Shown: piece after piece, positions 34,701 to 42,832 of the stretch
Layout of the letters: the number at the start of each line of letters is the position of its first letter
How positions within the stretch are numbered: the stretch's first letter is position 1
NCBI GenBank assembly: GCA_903877165.1
Contig: CAIRCU010000023.1
Coordinates: forward strand, 1 to 49,194
DNA from: Methanobacteriota archaeon
GTDB lineage: Archaea > Thermoplasmatota > E2 > DHVEG-1
DNA length: 49,194 bases
Reading direction: 5' to 3'
Notes under the pieces: generated by a model
Told to the model about the DNA's origin: nothing
Databases searched by the model: none
What the model saw: the letters and a program-made list of their open reading frames with translations, nothing else
Translations under genes and position numbers: made by a program

Positions 34701-35501
34701 CATGTCCCTGTCGCCGCCCCCGACACTGCAGCCGTACGCGAGAACATCTCTGGTAACCAAATGAACGTCCTCGCCAACGATGCGGATAGCGACGGCAACA
34801 CCCTGGCTATCGCCTCGGTGACGCAGCCAACGCATGGGTCCTCCTCGACCGACGGGTCCTTCTGCTACTACACCCCCACACCAGGCTATCATGGCCCGGA
34901 CAGCTTCACCTACACGATCACAGATGGGTTCGGCGGAGCCGCGACCGCCAACGTCGCAATCACGGTCGTACGACTGCACAGCATCCCCGTCAGCACGAAC
35001 TGGAACCTCATCTCCGTCCCCTGCAACGCCGCGGTTGCGAAAACCGATATCATCGTGCGGTATGCGGGCACGGACTACACCTGGACCCAAGCGGTAGCTA
35101 ACGGTTACATCGTCTCCACGATCTACGGCTGGAACGCCACACAGCAGCAGTACTACCTCGCGACGACGCTCGTCCCGGGTCAAGGCTACTGGTGCTGGGC
35201 GAACGTCAACGTCGAACTCCACGTCTGGAGCGATGCGGTCGGCACCGGACAGATCACGACCCTGAAGCCGCACTGGAACATCATCGGACTCCCCTACGAG
35301 ACACCCGTCAACGTCCAGGATCTCCTCATCGACTACGACAGCCAGACCTACACCTGGAGTCAGGCGGTGTCAGCCCATATCGTCCTTGGGTTCGTCTATG
35401 GATGGGGCACCGGTATCTACACGCTCGACACGACACTACAACCTTCTGAGGGCTACTGGATGTACGCCTACCACGAATGCACCCTGAAGAGGACGCCATG
35501 A
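31770..35501 (+). CDS. Secreted protein: alpha-toroid, beta-helix, FGE-type, cadherin-like and paired WNIIS domains
   Basis: The 1243-residue product has a signal peptide (LYSAFLAVTMCAAVFVPMAA). Residues ~70-425 look like an alpha/alpha-toroid (terpenoid cyclase or prenyltransferase-like fold), with QSTAYAVMSLAHD and CGGWVY. Residues ~429-830 are a right-handed beta-helix, opened by SSIQAAIDDDATLDGQTIQV and rich in DNxI and GNxI turns. The shared domain is at ~850-975, a cadherin/VCBS-like domain with VLANDADSDGN and YTPTPGYHGPDSFTYTITDG at ~976-1068, and two WNxIS domains at ~1075-1242. The cyclase DxDD catalytic motif is not evident, so the toroid may bind instead. ATG has GGAGGAAAGG upstream. 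Its stop overlaps the next start (ATGA). Confidence 0.85.
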   Translation: MVKNMVTPERKRKLYSAFLAVTMCAAVFVPMAAASSSNTLSTHQTSDITAQTQGTHQTKNPSWLQTPLTPSERGVIPSSNPSFDPSDALAAGANYLKHAQADVTEDNAGNGNPDGDPNDGGWDWVLTLPDVTHSSTPSEINLYGVTALGLYYAYLATNDASYLTAMTDAANVTIASPGIRTASDLIFLMLYDGLPEISGTTYQDAARAKYDDRIATYGSAQALAEHIRDLRAVDQGYENGIVAWDIGAWARVAAMLDARYPGHGYGADAGAIAEVIYQDSFMDNPGYFDIIDDQGWDPTYSNVNYWWYTLGITGLIDAFTFSGTHTAELPGLLTILMACQYGGGGGGGAFSYSYGAHTNDEDWQSTAYAVMSLAHDNQALYQPTINQAFTWLVTTQGACGGWVYSDDSHYLEIGGECTSALYFANGPVKNIDTGKVYSSIQAAIDDDATLDGQTIQVAPGIYYEDQVTITKALTIQGAGWVSTIIDGGDAALSSCGLVRIIASGDVTFSGFTVQHAGGPANGGDGGDGLTNVGIYTETFSPTATYTISDNKILGTNNPDDWQDYGLYAYGGLEHLLFQDNIITQVASNSILVEKNPGSTDLSGNTLDAGCWGIDPIYYMTYSGTDITSLQKISGNTIDLSTGTNPHGLDDNAVTGIGFSSAYLGCTGTDDTGKYTNIEISYNIITNLRPYVRGIALDNFAWGDGHGGEISNAVICNNIITGISTGSPSFGIRLSGYVTNTMIRENQITGCDMCFYGKTGFYGSSTAFPEGTTVCYNVFMNTGAGFIWEGPSQLDAKYNYWGDAAGPTPTFGGVQVSGNVLYTPFIHTNPPWDTTLSFRKQGTGYTWDTAVFGEKTNARDGQDAFDVPKPGIPPSPYIYAFFDAGLTDPYQRLWKDYRQFLHEQETWDLYVQSNTNTGTTNVVMSWNTASINTSEYDFVKLCDANGVPLANMRLQSTYTLLGLPDDVPLHLTIVCGVNHVPVAAPDTAAVRENISGNQMNVLANDADSDGNTLAIASVTQPTHGSSSTDGSFCYYTPTPGYHGPDSFTYTITDGFGGAATANVAITVVRLHSIPVSTNWNLISVPCNAAVAKTDIIVRYAGTDYTWTQAVANGYIVSTIYGWNATQQQYYLATTLVPGQGYWCWANVNVELHVWSDAVGTGQITTLKPHWNIIGLPYETPVNVQDLLIDYDSQTYTWSQAVSAHIVLGFVYGWGTGIYTLDTTLQPSEGYWMYAYHECTLKRTP

Positions 35502-38404
35502 GACGACAGACACGAGCCGTTCACAGTACCATCACGCTCTGGGCGCTCGCGGTCGCAGCGGCGCTCATCATCCTCTACCTCGCAGCTCTAGGAACCCCGG
35601 GTGGGTCCAAGCTCCTCCAACTCCAGCCCCATCCTGCTGGGGGCGGCCGCGGCATCACCTGGGTCACCCCGCTCTCGCTGAGTGAAACCGGGGGAAGAAC
35701 CGACGTCGTCAGCTTCGGAGAGGCCACCGACGCCTGGGACGGGCCACCGGCTGACCCGTACGACGTCGCCAAACCTCCCTCACCCATCACCCCGTACCTC
35801 CGAGGATGGTTCTCCGACAACATCCCGTCACCATACGACCTCCTCTGGACGGACTTCCGCAGCTCCCCTGACGTCGCCAAGACCTGGAACCTCACTGTCC
35901 AATGGGTCCCCACCACCTTCGTCCCCACCACTGTCACCATCGCCTGGGACACCAGCCTCATTAACGCAAGTGAATACGACCAAGTCTTCCTCCGCAACAC
36001 CATCGATATCCTCGCAGACATGAGGACCGCCAACAGCTACACCTTCGCCTGCCCACCGTTCGTACCGCAGGACTTCACCATCGTCTGCACGGCGGACACC
36101 ACCCCGCCGCACATCACGAACCACTCCCCAGCCAGCGGGCACACCGGAGACAGTTACACGTTCGCGACGACCATCACGGATGACCTCACCGCCTCCTCCC
36201 AGCTGACCGCAAGCGTCAACTGGGCGCACGGCAGCCTCTCAGGCAACACCACCCTCACGAACATAGGAGGAGACGAGTTCACCGCCACCATCACCCTTGA
36301 TAACTACTCGACAAGCGACCTTACCTACCGCCTCTACGCCAGAGACACGGCGAAAACCCCCAACGTCAACTACACCACGCCGTACACCGCGACCGTCATC
36401 GATGACGAACCCCCGGTGGTCAGCAGCTGCTCAGGACCGATGAGTGTCGGAACCGCGGACAGCATCACCCTCTGGGTCAAAGGAACAGACAACATCGGCA
36501 TCACTGCCGCGACCGCCACCATCGACACCATGGGCCACGCTATGAGCTGGAACTCAGGCCTCCTCCGATGGGAATACGCGTACACCGCCCCTAGCAGCAG
36601 TATCGCAAGCCACAGCTACGCCCTCAGTGTCTCCGACGCCGCTGCGAACAGCGCATCCACCGGGCCGTATACAATCACTGTCTTTGACAACGATCCGCCT
36701 GAGATTACGAGTGACTCCGGGTCAGTCTCCGTCGGAACCGGCGACCCTATCATCCTCTGGGTGAAAGCCACGGACAACATCGATGTCACCGCGGCGAAAG
36801 CCACGATTGATACCGTGGACCATGCCATGACGTGGAATTCTGGGCTCCTCCAATGGGAATACACCTACACTGCGCCAACCGGAAACACGGCACCGCACTA
36901 TTATACCATCACCGTCTCCGACGCGGCACTGAACACGCTTACGCACGGGTCGTACACAATCACGGTCACCGACAACGACGCCCCCGTCATATCGGCTAAC
37001 TCCGGATCGACCTCTGTCGGAACCGCTGACTCCATCATCCTCTGGGTACAGGCCGCCGACAACATCGGCGTTGCTAATGCGAAGGCGACGATCGACACCG
37101 TGGATCATTCCATGATATGGAACCCTGGAGCCTCACGATGGGAATACTCCTACACCGCTCCGGCAGACAGCACCGCCAGCCATACCTATACCATGACTGT
37201 TTCCGACGCCGCTGCGAACGCCGTATCCACCGGCTCGTATACAATCACTGTCTTTGACAACGATCCACCTGAGATCATGAGTGACTCCGGGTCAGTCTCC
37301 GTCGGCACTGGTGACTCTGTCACCCTGTGGGTGCAGACGACCGACAATATCGGCGTCACCACCGCCAAGGCAACCATCGATGCGGTCGACCATGCCATGA
37401 CGTACAACTCTGGGCTATCCCGCTGGGAGTACCTCTACACCGCACCATCTGCGAGTGTCGCAAGCCACTCGTACTCCGTCACCGTCAAGGATTCGGCTCT
37501 GAATGCTCGCAGCAACGGACCGTACACCATCACGGTCGTGGATAACGACCCGCCCGTCATCATTTCTGTCGTAGCGACACCCTCCTCGCAGTTGATGAAC
37601 CAATGGGTGAATATCTCGGCAACGATCACGGAGAACATCAACCTCCTTGAATACAGAGTGAGAATCGATGGGCCCGCGGGTTTCACACCGGTCAACGTCT
37701 CGTTGAATCCCTGGCTGGGGAATGCCTACTATTATAATGCGACTTACAGCCTTACCGGGACGTACAACTATTCCATCTGGGCGAAGGACACGAGCGCCAA
37801 TGGAGCCAGCTCCACGGTCCACCAATTCACCATCTATGATGAGCTTGAAATCACCGTCGTACGTACGGGATGGAACATCATTTCGCTGTCCTTCAACCAG
37901 ACCATCACTAAAGCCGATCTCTTCGTGATCTACGGCGGCCAGCGCTACACCTGGTCTCAGGCGGCGGCCCAATCCATCGTCATGGATACTTTGTACTCTT
38001 GGTCTCGGGACACCCAGGGCTATGGTCTTGCGTATACGCTGACGCCGGGGTCGGGGTACTGGTTGTATAGTTATCATGACTGCCAGATCTGGGCTACCAA
38101 CCTCGCTCCGATGGTGTACACCAATTACATCACCGCGCTGAAGGGCCATTGGAATATCATCGGGGTGCCGTGCAGCCAGCCTCTGAACAAAACAACGCTG
38201 CTCGTGACGTATCTTGGCGTGGACTACAATTGGACGCAGGCGACCACTAGCGCCAACCCCACCGGTCAGCCGCTCATCGTGAAGGACATCTTCGGCTGGA
38301 AACGTATCGCGCCCCAAGGATACCTCCTGTCAGAGGTCCTTGACCCAGGAGCCGGCTACTGGATCTATGCGTATCAGAACTGTGTCCTGCGACGACCACT
38401 ATAA
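35498..38404 (+). CDS. Secreted protein: FGE-type domain, Ig-like repeats and paired WNIIS domains
   Basis: The 968-residue product has an N-terminal hydrophobic signal or anchor (TLWALAVAAALIILYLAALG). The shared domain is at ~60-198 (FGEATDAWDGPPADPYDV, TWNLTVQWVP). One Ig-like domain follows at ~199-300. Then four ~95-residue repeats of the form DNDPPEITSDSGSVSVGTGD with WNSGLLQWEYTYTAP, and a fifth diverged one. The C-terminal ~185 residues are two WNIIS domains (GWNIISLSFNQTITKADL and HWNIIGVPCSQPLNKTTL). I start at ATG 35498, which overlaps the upstream stop, with GAGGA 5 bases upstream. Coupled translation suggests the two proteins work together at the surface. Confidence 0.85.
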   Translation: MRRQTRAVHSTITLWALAVAAALIILYLAALGTPGGSKLLQLQPHPAGGGRGITWVTPLSLSETGGRTDVVSFGEATDAWDGPPADPYDVAKPPSPITPYLRGWFSDNIPSPYDLLWTDFRSSPDVAKTWNLTVQWVPTTFVPTTVTIAWDTSLINASEYDQVFLRNTIDILADMRTANSYTFACPPFVPQDFTIVCTADTTPPHITNHSPASGHTGDSYTFATTITDDLTASSQLTASVNWAHGSLSGNTTLTNIGGDEFTATITLDNYSTSDLTYRLYARDTAKTPNVNYTTPYTATVIDDEPPVVSSCSGPMSVGTADSITLWVKGTDNIGITAATATIDTMGHAMSWNSGLLRWEYAYTAPSSSIASHSYALSVSDAAANSASTGPYTITVFDNDPPEITSDSGSVSVGTGDPIILWVKATDNIDVTAAKATIDTVDHAMTWNSGLLQWEYTYTAPTGNTAPHYYTITVSDAALNTLTHGSYTITVTDNDAPVISANSGSTSVGTADSIILWVQAADNIGVANAKATIDTVDHSMIWNPGASRWEYSYTAPADSTASHTYTMTVSDAAANAVSTGSYTITVFDNDPPEIMSDSGSVSVGTGDSVTLWVQTTDNIGVTTAKATIDAVDHAMTYNSGLSRWEYLYTAPSASVASHSYSVTVKDSALNARSNGPYTITVVDNDPPVIISVVATPSSQLMNQWVNISATITENINLLEYRVRIDGPAGFTPVNVSLNPWLGNAYYYNATYSLTGTYNYSIWAKDTSANGASSTVHQFTIYDELEITVVRTGWNIISLSFNQTITKADLFVIYGGQRYTWSQAAAQSIVMDTLYSWSRDTQGYGLAYTLTPGSGYWLYSYHDCQIWATNLAPMVYTNYITALKGHWNIIGVPCSQPLNKTTLLVTYLGVDYNWTQATTSANPTGQPLIVKDIFGWKRIAPQGYLLSEVLDPGAGYWIYAYQNCVLRRPL
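36400..37540 (+). repeat. Four tandem ~285-base Ig-like coding repeats
   Basis: Units begin near 36400, 36690, 36972 and 37257. The segments around 36631-36735 and 37203-37305 are nearly identical in DNA over about 100 bases, spanning a unit boundary. This points to recent duplication or gene conversion. Confidence 0.8.
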
Positions 38405-38530
38405 ACGAACTATGTGGGACTCGGGTCTCTGCGATTCGCCTGCTGACGCGGGCCAGCGACCCCCTCCCTTGATGCATCGCGTCGGTCTGCAGAAGCAGGC
38501 CTTGATGCTGCTTCCTGGCCCCAAGAAAAG

Positions 38531-38540
38531 AGAGATAAAT
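38531..38540 (+). promoter_or_regulatory. TATA-like element of the fourth surface-protein gene
   Basis: AGAGATAAAT is centred about 25 bases before GTG 38561. No Shine-Dalgarno precedes that codon, so a leaderless transcript starting at the GTG is the best reading. Confidence 0.4.
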
Positions 38541-38560
38541 CCCTATCGGTTTAGAACCGT

Positions 38561-40291
38561 GTGTTATCCTTGAGACATCAGGCAGTCCTCTTCAGCATCG
38601 TTCTGCTTCTCTGCACGTGTGGATGCACGGCGTGCATGTCCATGGCTCATGCAGGATCGACCAGCATTGTCTGGAGCTGTACTCTGCATGCCGTCGAAAC
38701 CAGTAACCGAACCGACTCGGTGACCATTGGTGAGGCTGCGGATGCGACGGATGGACCGTCAGCGGATGCCTACGACGTCGTGAAGCCACCTGCACCGCCA
38801 GTCATCCCGTACCTCCGCATGTGGCTCAATGATAACCTTACTGTCCCGTACGACATGCTCTGGGAGGATTTCCGCCAGTATCCGGGTGCGGCAAAAACCT
38901 GGAATGTCACCGTACAATGGATGCCTCAGGATTACGTCTCGTCAACGACTGTGACGTTGACCTGGGATCCAACCGAGATTAACGCTTCCGAGTACACCAC
39001 AGTCCAGTTGTGCACCGCGGCTGGAGAGCCCCTTCGAGATATACGTCTACAGGCGGCTTATGTCTTCACCTGCCCGGCCATGGTGCCCCAGACGTTTCAG
39101 ATTGTCTGCCGAGCGAACCACCAACCCTATACCCCGAGCGACCCGACGCCAGCAAATGCGAGTACAAGCCAGCCGGTCACCCCAAGCTTACAGTGGACCG
39201 GTGGTGATCCCGACGGAGATCTCGTGACGTACGATGTCTGCTTTGGTGATACTCTACAGCCAGGGAAAAACGTTACGAATCAATCACGGACCACGTTCAC
39301 ACCAAGCCCACTCGACTCTGATACTAGATACTATTGGAGGATTGTCGCCTGGGACAGCCAAGGTGCATCAACCACCGGGCCGCTCTGGTCGTTTACCACA
39401 CAATCATCTCATGACGGCTCCGATGGAGGGTCATCCAATGGTTCCAGTGAAAATGAACAACCCACAGCTATGTTCTCCGTGAACCCGGCCACAGGATTTG
39501 TCGGCGACCCCCTGGTTTTTAACGCCTCCGCTAGCCATGATCCTGACGGCTACATCACTGGATGGTCTTGGGTCTTCGGTGATGGAGCGACAGGCACGGG
39601 CGAGACCATCATCCATAGGTTTTATACATCCGGGGAATACACGGTTAGGTTACAAGTCGTTGACAATAGAGGCGGAGCCGCTGATGAGTCCCTCATCGTC
39701 CGTATTGGTACTGGGAACCATCCGCCGGCACCGCCATTGATTAATGGACCGGTGATTGGGATGAAACAGATGATGTACTCATTCACGGTCACCTCCACTG
39801 ACGCCGACAATGATTCCCTTCGTTATCTCGTGCATTGGGGCGATCAGACACAAAATAACAGCGCTCTGCTTCCCAATGGTACCGCATGGACCGTTTCGCA
39901 TTCATGGGCTTATTCAGGAAAATATCTGATTTCTGCTACTGCGGCTGACGCCACCACGATGTCGAATGCTGGGATATGGGCAGTCTACATCAATGTGACC
40001 TGTGTTGGGGACCTTGGGTTTTTCTTCGATGCGAACGGAGACGAGGTCGTTGACTCTTTTCATGAGAACGCTACCGGGGTCGATACGACAGTGCAGCGGC
40101 TCTCGAACGGAAGTCTTTTGTTTTCGGCGGGTTCCTTGCAGTATCTCTTCAACCCATCGACCGGGGCACTCGTCGCCCAGGGATCCCCTAGCTTGAATAA
40201 TGATGCCCTCTGGGAGTTTATCGCGATTCTTGCCCTGGTTATTGGTGTGATCGCCGTGATCGTCTATGCGTATCTGCAAGGGTTCTTTTAG
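38561..40291 (+). CDS. Surface protein: FGE-type domain, FN3, PKD domains and C-terminal membrane anchor
   Basis: The 576-residue product has a signal peptide (VLFSIVLLLCTCGCTACMSM). The shared domain is at ~45-190 (GEAADATDGPSADAYDV, TWNVTVQWMP). An FN3-like domain like those of the gene at 28927 is at ~190-281, followed by a Ser/Gly linker and a PKD domain at ~304-388 (FNASASHDPDGYITGWSWVF). A second PKD-like domain is at ~389-475. A ~75-residue domain precedes a membrane helix, FIAILALVIGVIAVIVYAYL, at the very C-terminus. It is the only one of the four with a clear anchor, so it may tether the others. GTG 38561 fits a leaderless start; TTG 38570 is an alternative. Confidence 0.82.
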   Translation: MLSLRHQAVLFSIVLLLCTCGCTACMSMAHAGSTSIVWSCTLHAVETSNRTDSVTIGEAADATDGPSADAYDVVKPPAPPVIPYLRMWLNDNLTVPYDMLWEDFRQYPGAAKTWNVTVQWMPQDYVSSTTVTLTWDPTEINASEYTTVQLCTAAGEPLRDIRLQAAYVFTCPAMVPQTFQIVCRANHQPYTPSDPTPANASTSQPVTPSLQWTGGDPDGDLVTYDVCFGDTLQPGKNVTNQSRTTFTPSPLDSDTRYYWRIVAWDSQGASTTGPLWSFTTQSSHDGSDGGSSNGSSENEQPTAMFSVNPATGFVGDPLVFNASASHDPDGYITGWSWVFGDGATGTGETIIHRFYTSGEYTVRLQVVDNRGGAADESLIVRIGTGNHPPAPPLINGPVIGMKQMMYSFTVTSTDADNDSLRYLVHWGDQTQNNSALLPNGTAWTVSHSWAYSGKYLISATAADATTMSNAGIWAVYINVTCVGDLGFFFDANGDEVVDSFHENATGVDTTVQRLSNGSLLFSAGSLQYLFNPSTGALVAQGSPSLNNDALWEFIAILALVIGVIAVIVYAYLQGFF

Positions 40292-40464
40292 GGGCGCGTG
40301 CATTCCAACGGCTACACTAGGTGTTTGTAAGTTAGGACTTCTGCGAGAACCGAGGCGAGAGGTACTACAGCTGTTTAAAGAAATACGCCTGGAGGGGACT
40401 TGAGTTTGTCCTGCGGTTCATACAAGGGTCTTCTCTCCTGAAACATCCAGGTGTGTCTATTCCT

Positions 40465-40701
40465 TTATTTTTTTCCTGCGAGGTACTGGCAGTATCCATA
40501 GCTGATCGGCCCTGTTTTCGTGGTCTCGCAGGGGAAGTCAGGGCATTCGAAGCACAGACGTATATGTCGTTGGTACGCACAGGATGCTATGTGACAGAAC
40601 TTGTTGTCTTTGGGAATGCAGCCTGTGTCCTTGTTTGGGCAGGTTGTGTTCTTCATTCGTGGGCATTGCTCGCAGGCTATCCCGCAGACGCCGATTTTCA
40701 T
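40465..40701 (-). CDS. Cys-rich DUF3795-like protein
   Basis: The 78-residue protein has 11 cysteines in the DUF3795 pattern: CGIACEQCP at the start, CHIASCAYQ, then CFECPDFPCE and the closing GPISYGYCQYLAGK. Such proteins probably bind zinc or an Fe-S cluster; their function is not established. The length is at the short end of the family. ATG start with AGGAATC upstream and a GCTTAAAC element as a weak TATA box. It is downstream of, and on the same strand as, the feoB relic. Confidence 0.8.
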   Translation of the reverse strand: MKIGVCGIACEQCPRMKNTTCPNKDTGCIPKDNKFCHIASCAYQRHIRLCFECPDFPCETTKTGPISYGYCQYLAGKK

Positions 40702-40834
40702 GGGGCTGATTCCTTTGTATCGGGAAGCGTATTGGTGTTTAAGCAGGTTGTTGTGAGACAGCGGCGTTTGCTTCCCTACATCAATATATTGAGCAGTCGG
40801 AATGCAAGGTCCCGAGGAAAAACGCGAGTCCTAT

Positions 40835-41104
40835 CTATAAAAACGTGATGAGAAGGGCGTTCTTCCGGCCTGTTTCCCGTACGAGGGCGGCGATGATCGC
40901 CACGCTTGGGACGTAGATCATAATGACCAAAGCAAACACGATCATCTGCACTAGGGACATGACCGAGGCGATATTCAGTGTTCCCGCGGCGGTCGCCAGC
41001 AAGACAATGGCTGCTTTTTTGCGTATTACGCCGAAAATGAAGAGGAACCCGGTGAACATCGTGAGACCAAGCCAGCCTATGGTCACCGGACTTACTTGAA
41101 AGGG
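40835..41104 (-). pseudogene. feoB: Relic of FeoB, C-terminal membrane part only
   Basis: About 85-90 residues match the C-terminal permease part of the ferrous iron transporter FeoB: GVIRKKAAIVLLAT, then VFALVIMIYVPSVAIIAALV and RETGRKNALLITFL. The frame is closed upstream by TGA at 41120-41122. It overlaps the SDR stop region there. It ends in TAG at 40835, short of the family's last helix. The G-protein domain, Gate motifs and feoA are absent. No plausible ribosome binding site precedes the GTG at 41086. I read it as a fragment left by deletion next to the SDR gene. Confidence 0.75.
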
Positions 41105-41108
41105 ATAA

Positions 41109-41861
41109 TTACCATTGATTCATCCGCTGGAAGAGCTGCTCCGGATTGGTACGGACCTCCTCCTGGATTCCTTTCGCCATCCCGACCGCTTTTTCGTACT
41201 CATCATGTTCCAACGCCTGCATCACCGCTATGGCGACCTCGGAAGCGGGTATACCTCTATCTCTTTGGCCTCTCTTATCCCGTGCGCCCTTGTCCAACTC
41301 GGTATCCACGATAGGAGGTATAATTTCAAACACTTTTACCGGCGTGCTCCTGAGCTGATGTCTCAGTGAAACAGTAAAGGAGTGGATCGCAGCTTTCGTC
41401 GCACAGTAGACCGGCATCATGGCCAGAGGACAGAACCCTAAACCAGATGAGACATTCACAATAGCAGACGTCTTTTTTTCCATGAGTCTTGGGATGAACA
41501 GTTCGCAGAGATGAACCGGTGCCTTGAAATTGATATCGATCTCGTCTTCATCAGGGCTCCTGTTGCTTTTCCCCGTCTTGAAATTGATCATTCTTTGAAT
41601 GCCTGCGTTGTTGACAAGGATATTGACGTCGTTAAAGTCGGAGGTCACCCATCTGACGAGTTCGGTTCTCTGCTGTTCTTTTGATACGTCGCAGACCTTG
41701 ATGTGCAACTGAGGTAGTTTCTGTTTCGCCTCTTTCAGAGACGACTCGCGTCTCCCGCAGACGATCACCGTATTATCCGCCTGTAACAGTTCTGCGGCAA
41801 GCGAGAAACCAATCCCGGTCGCTCCCCCGGTAATGAGAACGGCATTTCCACTGATTTTCAA
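41109..41861 (-). CDS. Short-chain dehydrogenase/reductase
   Basis: The 250-residue oxidoreductase has the NAD(P) motif GGATGIG near residues 12-18, NNAG (ILVNNAGIQ), and the catalytic Ser-Tyr-Lys set in NVSSGLGFCPL and VYCATKAA. It resembles the DltE-like group; the substrate is unknown. CGRRE after the second strand suggests NADPH preference. It starts with TTG at 41861, supported by AAGGTGAT 6 bases upstream. It lies 25 bases after the nitroreductase gene in the same operon. Its 3' end abuts the feoB relic. Confidence 0.9.
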   Translation of the reverse strand: MKISGNAVLITGGATGIGFSLAAELLQADNTVIVCGRRESSLKEAKQKLPQLHIKVCDVSKEQQRTELVRWVTSDFNDVNILVNNAGIQRMINFKTGKSNRSPDEDEIDINFKAPVHLCELFIPRLMEKKTSAIVNVSSGLGFCPLAMMPVYCATKAAIHSFTVSLRHQLRSTPVKVFEIIPPIVDTELDKGARDKRGQRDRGIPASEVAIAVMQALEHDEYEKAVGMAKGIQEEVRTNPEQLFQRMNQW

Positions 41862-41886
41862 AGAATCATCACCTTCTCAATTCGAA

Positions 41887-42594
41887 TCATGCTTTGATCC
41901 CATAGCGATTCGAGTATGTGAAATCTTCGATATCGCGACGCACCCGCAGGTCACGGGCAGGTTTCATTGCATAGCCCAAACGGCAGGTAAACGCAATCTG
42001 CAGATTGTTTGGAATGCTGAGGAGTGTCTTGACTTTCTGTGCAGCCGGGTCATCGTTGAAGGAACTGACGATGTGGCAGCTAATGCCCAGCGAAGATGCC
42101 ATTAACCACATGTTTTCCATGACACACCCAAGACTCATGATCCCAAGAAAATCGCCCTCTGAGGCTGGTGCTCTTCGGTGAGGGTCATACAAAACGACCA
42201 GGAGCACGGGGCTTGCCTTCACCAGCCTGCCTTGAAACGAGGCAGTCTGTTCATTTGGCTTGGGCTTTACTGTAGGGTTCCTCATGAACTCCGGGAACAT
42301 TGTGCCTAAGATTCCGACTTTTTTCTGTTCCAACTTCTCTTCTGAGAAAGATAATTGTCGATAGTTTTCTTCGATGAATGCTTGAGTGATCGGGGATTTT
42401 ATTTCCGCGAGCTTTTCAAGAATGGCCAGATCATCGACCACGATGATTTCGAAGTTCTGCATATTATGGGCCGTGGGAGCCCAACGGGCCGCTTCAAGAA
42501 TCCGCTGTACATCCTGGGCATTAATGAAATGTCTGCAATCAAAGGGTCCCCTCGCTGATTGCCGTTTCTGAATCGCTCTTAGAACGTCATCCAT
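41887..42594 (-). CDS. Nitroreductase family flavoprotein
   Basis: The 235-residue protein has the FMN-binding opening IQKRQSARGPFD (RxSxR-like), then LEAARWAPTAHNMQNFEIIV, and the second FMN site GIMSLGCVMENMWLMASSLG. Members reduce quinones, nitro groups or flavins using NAD(P)H. The natural substrate is unclear. ATG start with AGGGCG upstream. A TATA box on the minus strand at about 42636-42645 predicts a leader of about 20 bases. It is the first gene of a two-gene operon with the SDR. Confidence 0.88.
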   Translation of the reverse strand: MDDVLRAIQKRQSARGPFDCRHFINAQDVQRILEAARWAPTAHNMQNFEIIVVDDLAILEKLAEIKSPITQAFIEENYRQLSFSEEKLEQKKVGILGTMFPEFMRNPTVKPKPNEQTASFQGRLVKASPVLLVVLYDPHRRAPASEGDFLGIMSLGCVMENMWLMASSLGISCHIVSSFNDDPAAQKVKTLLSIPNNLQIAFTCRLGYAMKPARDLRVRRDIEDFTYSNRYGIKA

Positions 42595-42832
42595 ACTTTT
42601 CGCCCTTTTTTACGTTTATTATTTTGTAAAACCCATTCATCTATTTTATATAACTTTTTCCGTATCGCTTTCCCCCTCAGGTAAAAAATGAAAAGGGGTT
42701 TCAGTAAGGATTTAGTACTCATAGGTATAAATTCCTCGACGTTAATCAGTTGTTTTCCCGGACAAATTCCTTTTCATTTATTTGAATGTAACAGAGTAGT
42801 TATATACTTATTTTACATGCCTATGCCAACGG
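42595..42832. promoter_or_regulatory. Divergent promoter region, nitroreductase / P5C dehydrogenase
   Basis: The 238-base gap is AT-rich. It holds a leftward TATA box (TTTATATAA, about 42636-42645) for the nitroreductase gene. A rightward one, TATATACTT (42801-42809), is centred 26-28 bases before GTG 42833 and predicts a leaderless mRNA. I see no clear operator between them. Confidence 0.5.

Noticed and set aside
40453-40848. 131-codon plus-strand frame opposite the DUF3795 gene
   Set aside because: The minus-strand product matches a Cys-rich family; this frame has no features.
40835-41086. Genuine small membrane protein of 83 residues
   Set aside because: It aligns only with the C-terminal part of FeoB, ends before the last helix, and has no ribosome binding site; a relic is the simpler reading.
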